NCBI GenBank assembly: GCA_035772405.1
Contig: JAYKKM010000450.1
Location: 2,943,501 to 3,007,500, forward strand
Length of the DNA: 64,000 nt
Reading direction: 5' to 3'
Source of the DNA: Chrysogorgia sp. JL179-B06
Taxonomy: Eukaryota > Cnidaria > Anthozoa > Scleralcyonacea > Chrysogorgiidae
Position 1 is the stretch's first letter; each line of letters begins with the position of its first letter. The translations under genes and the position numbers were made by a program. Below the pieces are notes generated by a model. That model did not search any database. It had not been told where the DNA came from and saw only the letters and a program-made list of their open reading frames with translations. Below are positions 50,303 through 62,300 of this stretch, piece after piece.

Positions 50303-53300
50303 TCACGCGATATTCCAGACCATACCTTCTCCTTGACTAGCACCTTGGCTGCTGCTGCTGGAGGAACTATTCGTCGTAGTCTCTCCCTCTTGCTCCGAAC
50401 CCTCGGCTGAAATTAGGAGTAGAAACATATGGAAATAAACATAGGTTTACAGGTTAGGTTATACCATTTAAGAAACAGAAAACATTTCGCTTACTTTTCC
50501 CTTTCTAATTTTAGCAAAACAAAGTGCCAAAGGTTTTCAAAATGATCACAGAAAAAAAGCGCGGGAAAAACCGGTTTCAAAAACAGGATTTTTAAAGTCC
50601 AAACCGGTAACCTACGTAAGATAGACCTTTCCGCACGGCAACTAGCATTCATCCGTGTCGCCTTTTGATTGGCTGTTAAATAAGTTCGGACAACAAACAG
50701 CCAATCAAAACGAGACACGCATGAGTGGTAGCTGCCGTGTGGAAAGGTCTATTGCACTTCAACAAATAATTTCCCAACGCAACGATGAGGTGATAATTTG
50801 ACGCTACTCTGGCTTTAAAAAGTTTTTTGAACGTAACTTTAAAAGTTACTGTCCACGAGCCAACGTTTCGACACTCTAATCTAGTGTCTTTAGACACGAT
50901 ATGATCATGATTTTCGTTTGTGTTTTCCTCAACATGTATATGGTTGCATCAAAACAATCCATCTAGTGTTGGAATATATACATTTTAATACCAAACCGGG
51001 ACCAGTTGCGAAAAATGCAACTTCAAGAATCAAGGCTTTCCGGCTGGAATTGAACCCGTGACCCTGCGATGGTCGGACCACCACTCAGGGTCTTAAAAAT
51101 AATTGAGGAGAAAGTGCTGCCTTTGTAATAATATCAGCAAAGGGTAAGACTTTCGGGTCTTCTCGGATAACGACCTTAAATCGTAGGCCCTCGGAACCCC
51201 TATCAATTGGGCTTCTAGCCTGTTGGGGTATTCCGTTCACCAAAAAGAGTGATTAATCTACTAAACTAAACCATGTAATTTATGTGTGGGCTGTATCCCG
51301 CGAAACACGAAGTACCAAAGTGGGTCATAAAAATAGAGTTGAATTTTTCGTTTCATAGCCTCTTTAAATTCGTCTGAATTATATTCGTCGGCCCTTACCT
51401 TCAGATCGTTCCTTCTCTTCTCTCTCTTCTTTCTCCTCAGCTGCTGTTTTATCTGCGCGGAAGAACACGCGAGCACTACTGAGAGAGTAGTATAACAACT
51501 CAAACTCCTACGACGAAAAAAGAAAATACAACGCTTAGAGCAAGAGTACCGAAAGCTACATTGAAAAGTTGACTATAGTTCAATAATTACCCGCTGACAA
51601 GCAATTAATCGTTTCTTCGTCAAACTCAGGGTCTGTTGAAGTTTCTCGTCTTTGTTACCACGATCGACGGACTGCGTGACCTTCGCCTGAAAATAGAGCA
51701 ACATTGTTGTGTTAAAAGTGGATGTTGTGTTAACCTGCCATTTTTGGACGGCTTTTATTGAATTTTATCTACTTATTAACCATTTCCTGTCGGGCTGAAA
51801 AAACATCCAAAATTGAACCACATCTTGGTTCTATTGATATCTCTGTAACATGACATCATGACTTTCCCACTCCATTGTTCCACAGTAAGTGAAACTACAT
51901 TACCTACAAAATCTCATCAGACAAAACTTACCATCTCGTCTTTGTACTTTTGGTCGACAGATTGGAACCAATGAAGGGAATCAAACTGCTTGTATTGGTT
52001 TAGTAGCTTCAGAATATAAGCAACACCTGCAAATACAAACGACATGATCCGCGTCATTTGACCGTACGAAAAAAAAATGGACTAGTGCCCGAATTGTTTA
52101 TGCTCAACGTAGTACTTTATCAGTCAGTGTCTTTAAACAGTATCTTAATCGCTTTTTTGATATTTCTAGTTACAACAAGTATTTGGATTATTCAATTGAC
52201 AGATATTCTTCTATTTTACATACTCGTCTTCGTCTTAATTGTTGTACGTTAAATTATTATTTGTTTAAAATAGATTGTATTATATCTCCAGCATGTGTGT
52301 GTGGTGTAAATATTGAAACTGTTACTCATTATTTGTTAAAGTGTCCGCGATATTTTGCTCTAAGGTTGTCCTTACTCTCGGCTGCTGCACAAGTTTGCGG
52401 TGATGGCTGGAATCTTTTGTCGAATTCTCAAAAAGTAAAATTGTTCCTGTTTGGCGCTGTTAATTTAAATTCAGATGATAATACAAAAATATTTAAATTC
52501 GTCCAACAATATATTAAAGATTCTGAACGTTTTCGTCAAGTTTAGTAAGACATCCTTTAAACGATCCAGCAATTGTCGCTTGTTTTGTTTTGTCTTCTCT
52601 ATTTTATTTTTTATTCAAACAATGTAAATGTTTATTGACGTAAGCCCCTCGATGGGCTTTGATAGCTCTTGGGTAAACGTCTTAAAAATAAATATGTTTA
52701 CACAAAAAAAAAAATACAAAAAAAAATACGCCATCTTGTTGTAATACTTTGCCTAACTAACTGGGACGTTGGTGACGTCACACTCGGGGTAAACCTGATG
52801 AAACTACTCTATGGGTAGCTTGGTTTAATTGAAAAAGGAAGACATTCACAAAAATCGAGTTTCATTAGTATCATGGTGCCGCGCGAGGGTCTGCTATCAC
52901 TATCGACTATCACTATCACTACCGACTTACCCATGGCGAATCCATCATCAGTGAAGGCTGCACCTTCCTTGTTCTTCTTCGTCATTTTCTCTTTACGGTT
53001 CATGGAGTATTCTACGAAATTCAGAGTCTAGTACGAGAAAGCGAGTGAGAATTCTTAGAAATTATCGACACTAGGTAAAATCATGACAATGTGACAGAAA
53101 CGAAAATTCATGACACGCAACATGCGTTGCATGTCATCATAAAAACACACAAGGCGGGGGGGTTAGGGTTAGGATGACTTATTTGGCGGGGGGTTGTGGT
53201 TAGGATGACACTCTAGATGGGGATTAGAGTTAGGATTAACATTAGTGTCAGGTGTCCTTAAATTTAACATCATAAAAATAGGGTCCTTTTGCTTTTGAGA

Positions 53301-56300
53301 ATAGGCTTGAAGTGTTTATCTTACGTTTGGGGATTTTACATATTCGTAATATTTGGGCCTTCCTGAGCAAAATCATAATATATCTTGTCAGCCAAAAATT
53401 TCATCTTCATGTTGTTTTTTGCTGTTAAAGTTACCGGATGTGATGTCACAAGAGGCATTTTTGTGGCAAGTAACAAAAGAAAACTGGTTTGGAATGCCTC
53501 TTGTGACATCACATCAGGTAACTTTGACAGCGAAAAACTCCATGAGGATGAAATTTTTGGCTGACAATATATATTATGATTTTGCTCACGATGACCAAAA
53601 TATTACGGATATGTCAAATCCCCAAACGTGAGATAAAGTCATGAGGTTTTTCTCACCAAAGGTGGCACGATGATATAGAAATTTCTCAGATGTATATTCT
53701 TATCGTCTCTGAACTGTGGAACAAACACGTCGACCAAGAGCTATATAGAACATGAAAAAAACAAGTTTAGAGAAATGCCTTTTCTTAGATCTCTCCTCTA
53801 CACCACAATTCTAATTCTGAACTCACCTTAAAGTAGTCGGTCCCTTCGGCAAAATTTTTTGCCATATTGTTGATAGCGCCATCGAGATTTCTAAAGTCCA
53901 ATAATTAGTTGTACATAATTATTAAATAACTTTGAACCAAGAGTGTCACTAATCGAGAACACGTCCATCCAATCTGTCCATCCATCCCTCCGTTCTTCCA
54001 TCTGTCCATCCATCCCTCCGTCATTCCCTCCGTCCGTCCGTCCCTCCCTCCGTCCCTAACTCCGTCCCTCCGTCCTTCCCTCCCTCCTTCCTCCGTCCGT
54101 CCATCCGTCCTTCCATCTGTCCCTACCTCCGTCCGTCCGTCCCTCCCTCCTTCCTCCGTCCGTCCGTCCATCTGTCCATCCCTCCATCGCTCCCTCCACC
54201 CGTCCGTCCGTCCCTCCCTCCGTCCCTCCCTCCTTCCTCCCTCCGTCCGTCCGTCCGTCCGTCCGTCCTTCTATCTGTCCATCCCTCCGTCCTTCCATCT
54301 GTCCATCCATCCCTCCCTCCGTCCCTCCATCCTCCGTCCGTCCGTCCGTCCGTCCGTCCCTCCATCCCTCCATCCTTCCATACTTCCGTCCCTCCATCCG
54401 TCCACCCAAAAATAACTCCATCCAAATTTAATTCCATTGCTACACCCATCCACTCAGCAACAAATCCATTTTTCGATCTCATCTTACTTGGCTGCCTGAT
54501 GAGTTTCTCCTGATAAACCTTCCTCTTTCACGAGTTCATCAAATGAAATGATATCTTCGAGATCAGGAACAAACCTACATTATCATTCAAGTAGAATAAC
54601 AACAGATCCTTTTTCACTTTCTCAGATCAAGTTCTAGCACTAGTGTGCAGATTCAAAAAATCTATCGGTTAAAACAACCATATCTGTTGGTTAAGATGAC
54701 CGTAGTTTGCTTGTTTCAACCAATAAATTTGGCTGTTTCAACCCGTAAACAAATGGTCAATTGTTTAAACTGAGACAATCGAATTGAACTGGTTGTTTTA
54801 ACCAAACTGTTATTACAGTGTAATCTTCACATACCTGATCGCATTGCTGACACAATGAAGCCCTCCAGACCTGACCATTCTGATATAGCCCATTGCATTA
54901 CCTGCAAAGGAAAACAAGTGCTTAATATCCGATGTTATAAGAAGATATTGAAACTTGGAGTTCATACATTGAATTGACACGCTACTTAGAAAATATCCGA
55001 GTATCTGACGGGAATCAAGCTGGTAACGGATGGCAGAGCGAAGGTTACATGAGTTTGCAACCCGTAACCATTGAGGTGCATGGACTAAGATGGTAGAGTG
55101 AAGGTTACATGTGTATACAATCTGTGACCTTCTGATGACCAGTAAGATGTTCTAACCATTGAGCTGCATGGACTGAGATGGTAGAGTGAAGGTTACTCTG
55201 CGTACAACCTGTGACCTTCTGATGACCAGTGAGATGTTGTAACCATTGAGCTGCATGGACTGAGATGGTAGAGTGAAGGTTACTCTGCGTACAACCTGTG
55301 ACCTTCTGATGACCAGTGAGATGTTGTAACCATTGAGCTGCATGGACTGAGATGGTAGAGTGAAGGTCACATATGTGTACAATCTGTGACCTTCTGATGA
55401 CCAGTGAGATGCTCTACTATTGAGCTGCATGGACTGAGATGATGAGTGAAGGTTACTATGCGTACAATCTGTAACCTTCTGATAACCAGTGAGATGCTCT
55501 GACCATCGAGCTACACAGATTGAGATGGTAGAGTGAAGGTTACATATGTGTACAACCTGTAACCTTCTGATGACCAGTGAGATGTTCTAACCATTTGAGC
55601 TACATGGACTGAGATGGTAGAGTGAAGGTTACATATGTGTACAACCTGTAACCTTCTGATGACCAGTGAGATGCTCTGACCATCGAGCTACATGGAGTAA
55701 GATGGTAGAGTGAAGGTTACATATGTGAACAACCATAACCCTCTGATGACCAGTGAGATGCTTTAACGATTGAGCTACATGGATTGAGATGGTAGAGTGA
55801 AGGTTACATATCACATATGTGTACAACCATAACCCTCTGATGACCAGTGAGATGCATTGAGCTACACAGATTGAGATGGTAGAGTGAAGGTTACATATGT
55901 GTACAACCTGTAACCTTCTGATGACTGGTGAGATGTTCTAACTATTGAGCTACATATGTATACAACCATGTACTCAGAGCTAGTGTCATAAAAACAACAT
56001 ACAATCCTCCGACTTACCCAATTGACTAATAAGTTCGCGGAATTGATCAAGATAACTCAATGAGTCTGGAGTTAGCCCAAGCTTTCGGATTCCCTTGTTG
56101 AATTTTTCCGCTCTTTCAAACGGGTATTTTTGCCCAGTCTGATCTCGGATTTCTCTGAAGTACCGAATGTCCTAAATCAAGAGCAAAAAGTTAGCCGTAA
56201 TTAGACATGATCTTTCTCAGTTCAGCTAGACTTAGGCCAAGTTTTTCCTATTTTATAATAAACAGCAGTATCAATTTCAAAACTTGCACAAACTGAATTA

Positions 56301-59300
56301 CAAAGGGGTACGTACTGTACTCCAGTCAAAATACAAATGTAGTTCATATGAAAGATCTTACTGACTTTAGTTTATTTCCAAAGTTTCAGCATTCAAATCA
56401 ATTAAGTTAAGTAGATATGGCTAGTTGAAGTTGGAGAGTTTGTCCAAATTTGTTTCTCAAATATGACGTCACTGAGTGCTTCTGTCTCGAATTATGCCTA
56501 AGAAGCTCCTCTACTTTCCTGCGTGAGAAACTAAATAGTTTGTTTCTAAAATAGGACTGGATTGAGCTTTCTATTGTATCTGATGAGCTGATTTTGAAGC
56601 CTGAATATTTGCATAATGTAAATTGACGAGAGATCATTAGAAACTCCGAGTTTTCAAGCAAATGAAACTGTGACGCTCGCGAAATAGGTTTAGTGTCTGG
56701 CCAATATAGTTACTTTGTTAACATTAAATGCATAAAATCTTGAACCTAATTTGACGTCTCATATTAGGCTTCTCTCACTGGATAATTAGAGCCAACGGCG
56801 GCCATTACTAAGGGACCAAAGTCGCAGTAAATCTGTAGATAGGCCATGAATCGTTTTACCCAGTAATTTGAAAAATGTCTTCTGGTCCTCTTTATAGTAA
56901 AATTATTTTATTTTGTCGATGGTAAGAGCACATAATCCAACAAAAAATCTCATAGGACCCTCAGTTGGTCCCTTAGTAATGGCGGACTTCCGGCTTTCTG
57001 AACAATAGTTGCTCGATCCAGTCTTCTTTCGAGATCAGCGCACTTAACTGACTATAATATACAGTTTTTCCGACCCGCGGCTACGTGGAAACCGCGGGCA
57101 TCACTACCTATTACCTTTAGAACCCTTCCTTTGATGTGTTCATCGTAAAGAAACTGCGAGAAGATAAAGAATTTCTTTCTCAGAAACTGGTATGTGAAAT
57201 TCACTGTGGTATTCATGATGCCAGAACCGTGTGTTCTGATGGAGTTGGCAATATGGCGAATGTTGATCGTGTTCAGATGTTTATTGTTCGAAGAACGTTC
57301 CACAAAAATCTAAACAAAAAGGAACAATCATACTAGGGAGATGCGAAGCATCATGGGGCGAGCCTGAGCGAATTTATAATTTTAGGGGTACAGATGTTGC
57401 CAGGATTTCGAAAATTGCAGGTGATTTATTGGCTTTTTCGCAGATATCTAGATTTTTTCTGACTCTCTCTGTGCCCTACGCCGTGTTCGATCTGTTTCCC
57501 TTCGTCTGCATAATCTATCATCCCGTTCTTCTACAGCAGTCTCTGACTCTCTCTGTGCCCTACGCCGTGTTCGATCTCTTTCCCTTCGTCTACATAATCT
57601 ATCTTCCCGTTCTTCTACAGCAGTCTCTGACTCTCTCTGTGACCTACGCCGTGTCCGATCTCTTTCCCTTCGTCTACATAATCTATCTTCCCGTTCTTCT
57701 ACAGCAGTCTCTGAATCTCTCTGTGCCCTACGCCGTGTCCGATCTCTTTCCCTTCGTCTACATAATCTATCTTCCCGTTCTTCTACAGCAGTCTCTGACT
57801 CTCTCTGTGCCCTACGCCGTGTCCGATCTCTTTCCCTTCGTCTATACATAATCTATCTTCCCGTTCTTCTACAGCAGTCTCTGACTCTCTCTGTGCCCTA
57901 CGCCGTGTTCGATCTCTTTCCCTTCGTCTACATAATCTATCTTCCCGTTCTTCTACAGCAGTCTCTGACTCTCTCTGTGCCCTACGCCGTGTTCGATCTA
58001 TTTCCCTTCGTCTATACATAATCTATCTTCCCGTTCTTCAGCATTTTCATTTGCTTTTCGCTCTCGGTCTCGTTGGTTCCTTCGCTGTCTACGTGCTTCG
58101 TCCATAACCAAACATTACGATTTGCGCAAAACGCAATTGAAAGCATAAAACGGCGAAGTCTGGGTCCAAAAAAGACATACGTACGAGAAACAAGAAATCA
58201 GTTCTACTACAAATCTATGGCTCGCTCAGGTTCGACAATCATATAGTCAGTCTAACAACACTTAAACTCAACTATACCTGGTTATTGAGGTTGTATAAAT
58301 ATCGAGATATGAAAACATGGATGTTTCGCATAATCTCCAGAACGTCAAGACCCTACAAAGATAAAAAATATCAAGTCTACATCAAGGCTTAAAGTGTCTA
58401 TACAATGAAAAATTCAGTTTTTAAAATAACTCTTTTGTTTGAAAGAACTCTTGAAACTATAAAGACTAACCATTTACAACTTTTTCATATCTCGCTTCAC
58501 TCTTGAGATATTAAGATTTGTTTAATATGTAAATGATCATACTTATGACATGACAATGCACTTATTGAAAATGCTTATATATCCTTGAGATTATGTAATG
58601 AAACACTTGAAATGCAGGTGCATGTGCGTGGATGTATCCAATGACATAAAATATGCAAATCATCAAACGATTCCATGTGATAATGGTAAAGTTATGCAGA
58701 ATTTTTCAATAAGTCATTATGCATTATGATGTCATAAGTATGATCTCATTTACATATTAAACAAATCTTAATAGTGAGATATGAAAAAGTTGTAAATGGT
58801 TAGTCTTTGTAGTTTCAATAGCCACTTTTACACCATTGTGTTACACTGCTCATAGGTTTCATTAATATTTGTCATAGCAGGCTACGTTTCAAAAATAGAC
58901 GTCTGTGTCCAGAAAAGTTCGCCAGAAAATTACATATAAAGTGTTGCCCGAAAATTACACCGAGTCAAAGGTATGTCAAAGGCGCTGCAGGCTGCCACCA
59001 TACGACCCATGTCTGACCACGGAGCACAGCTAAGATCTAAGTGTTGATTTTACTGAGGGAGGAAAACCGGAGACCCCGGAGGAAAACCCTCGAAGCACGG
59101 GAGAGATCAACTAATAACTCTACTCACATGAGTTCCAAGCTCGCGAATCAATACAAGGTTATTCCCAGATGGTCACCCATCCAAGTACTAACCCTGTCCG
59201 AGTGGGCTTGACTTAGCGGTGAGTGGCAGCGCCCTAACAGCACACGCCACCTGCGCCACCCGGGTAAGAATCCATCCGCGGGGTTTCATACCCGTGTAAG

Positions 59301-62300
59301 AATCCACCCGCGGAGTTTCATACCCGTGTAAGAATCCACCCGCGGAGTTTCATACCCACCTGCTCGAGTGTCTGGCTTGGTAAATGTGCCTCTGTCATCG
59401 TGAGGTTGTAACGTTGTGTCGCCAGGTTTTTCATTTCACCGTAGGTTTTCCAATCGTGAAGAGCAACGGTGGTTAGATTGTAGAACGTCGAGTCCAAATA
59501 ATGAGCAACGTGTTCTAAACAAACGACGCACATGGCTTGGAAACTTTCATATTTTTAGGAGTGTTCTCCCAAATTTCCTAAGTGTTCTCCCAACTTCCCA
59601 AGTGTTCCCCCAACTTCCCAAGTGTTCCCCCACTTCCCAAGTGTTCTTCCAACTTCCCAAGTGTTCCCCCAACTTCCCAATTGTTCCCTCAACTTCCCAA
59701 GTGTTCCACAAACTTCCCAAGTGTCCCCCAAACTTCCCAAGTGTCCCCCAACTTCCCAAGTGTTCCCCAACAACACAAGTGTTCCCCCAACTTCCCAAGT
59801 GTTCCCCAACTTCCCAAGTGTTCTCCCAACTTCCCAAGTGTTCCCTCAACTTCCCAAGTATTCCCCTACTTCCCACGTGTCCCCCAACTTCCCACGTGTC
59901 CCCCAACTTCCCACGTGTTCCCCAACTTCCCAAGTGTTCCCCCAGCTTGGTACTCGGTACTCCATATAATCCTTTATTCGTATTTCGGAGTTTTTTCTTT
60001 CTTACCTTTCACATTGATAAGACGATCAAAAAATCTGATTGGTTTAATCTTTAGGAATTGAGACAAATCCTTCACGCCAACCTTAGTAGGAGAAAAGAAG
60101 AAGAAATTTGACAATCAAGCTTTTGTAAATATTTGTACACGTATGTACACACATGTACACAAATATACACATTGTAAATGGTATAATTTGTACGCCTTTC
60201 CGTCCGTCCGTCCGACCGACCGTCCGTCCGTCCTCCCTCCCTCCCCCTCCCTCCCTCCCTTTCATCGCTCCCTCCCTTCCTACCTCCCTCCCTCCTTCTC
60301 TCCTTCCTTCCTCCCTTCATTCCGTCCGTCCGTCCATCCATCTATGCATGCATTACTAACTCCATACTTTATTTACCCTAAAAGGATTCCTATCTCCGAC
60401 TTGCAAATGTTGATGAATGTGAAGTCGAAGGTCGGTTTCTATTAGACGACAAATCGGAGCAAGGAAATGCTGAAAGAAAGTAAAAATAGAAGCAACCGTC
60501 AACTACTCCAATCTACATGATTTGTGTGGTGGCATGCGAGAATCAATCGCAACTCTTCACAACGGACACCTCTCTGACACGGACGCCTGTATCACTACTA
60601 ACCTCATTAACGTTCTTTGTAATTTCTTGATCAAAACCATCCAGCAGAACTTTGGGTGGATCGTGGCGAACTTGCTTTAGAGGCAGAACACAGTCACGGA
60701 GCGCGCCAAACATATACTGGGAAATAGACAGAGTTCTAATTAGTTCTAATTAGAACTAAGCTGATGATGATCAAAATCATTATAATTATGACGAAGGGAA
60801 CGGTGCTGCTGCTGTTTGTGCATGCTGTTGACGATGGTGATAGTGTTGATGATAACGAAGGTGTTGATGATAGTGGATGCAGATGATGATGGAGGTGGTG
60901 GTTATGACGAAGATGATGGTGATGATGACGAAGATGATGGTGATGATGACGAAGATGATGGTGATAATGACAATGGTTGTACGATGGTGCCTGGTGGTGA
61001 TGATGACGAAGACGATGGTGATGATGATAATGGTAGGGAAAACAAAGAAAGAAGCTTATAAACTGAAATACAGATGTATATAAAACACGTACATGAATCC
61101 TCTGGGCATCCGTCACCTTCTCCACAAGATCAGCCAAGTAAATGGGAAATATGACCTAAACATCAAATAACAGTGTCTAAGGTCACACTACATCGAAAAT
61201 ATAAAATTCAACTTCCCAAGTGTTCGCCCAACTTCCCAAGTATTTTCCCGACTTCCCACGTGTTCCCCCAACTTCCCAAGTGTTCTCCCAACTTCCCAAG
61301 TGTTCCCTCAACTTCCCAAGTGTTCCCTCAACTTCCCAAGTGTTCTCCAAACTTCCGAAGTGTTCTACCAACTTCCCAAGTGTTCTCCCAACTTCTCAAG
61401 TAAATGTGTAAAATATTTTTGAGTCTTACCCTGTGCCAAAACAAGAAACTACAGTCGCAGGCCTCTCTCAGCTGATTTCGCAGCTCGCAAATTGTCTCAA
61501 GTTTTTTCAAAGTGATGTAGACAGTAGTTAACTCTTCTTCCTTGAATGTTTTCTAAAAATAAAAAGGATATTTCATAATCTCATCCATCCCCATGTGGAA
61601 TTTGAAGTTTAACCCAACGAGAATAGTGGCGGTTTGATATAATTTAGCTTCAATTTTGTCTTAGAAATGGATTATCATCCGCGAAAATGTAGAACACTAA
61701 CTTTCCAGCGCTCATTCTTCACACGAACATGTAGGACGTGGAATGTCCTCCCGAACGAAAAACGGTTGAAGGAACTTACGATAACTAACTTTAAATGCAA
61801 CCTCTGCAATACTACATCAGAGCATTGCACCATTATGACCACGGATTCCAAATTAGCGAGCGCGACAACCCAGAAGATCCGCGAACATGGAAAACGATTT
61901 GTCCAAAATGTAATTCTGTTCGCAGTCTAAGGGCCTGTTTATATGATCCCGGTATACAGGGATGTCCCGGTTGCCCGAGACGTTTTCATCCTGTGTTTAT
62001 ATGATCTCGGTACACCGGGATGTCCCGGGTGACCGGGATGCGTGAAAATGTTGATAATAACTTCTCAATGAAACAAAAACTCTAATTTTATTCGCATAAA
62101 AGCATCCCAACGAATGTTTTTTTTCCATTTTGCCACTTTTTGGATATTTTACCACTTTTTTAGATATTTTACCTGGTCAGACGACGTTTTAAATTTCAAT
62201 TCACTTCATCCCGGTGTACCGGGATGTTGCGTTTATATGGAAAAAATCTGTCCCGGGATCTCGGTTGCTTCAACCGGGATCCCGGTCAGGCGGGATGTCC

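Noticed and set aside
53905..54482. [14 protein letters not shown] proteins on minus
   Set aside because: Translation of a CCGTCCGT array inside a WASHC4 intron.
59150..59225. Functional 5S rRNA gene
   Set aside because: Only the 3' half matches and it runs into an unrelated SINE body; no terminator-bounded 120-bp unit.
60736..61137. His/Asp-rich ORFs
   Set aside because: Trinucleotide repeat in an intron; the true WASHC4 exon 61093-61155 is in this area and explains the non-repeat part.
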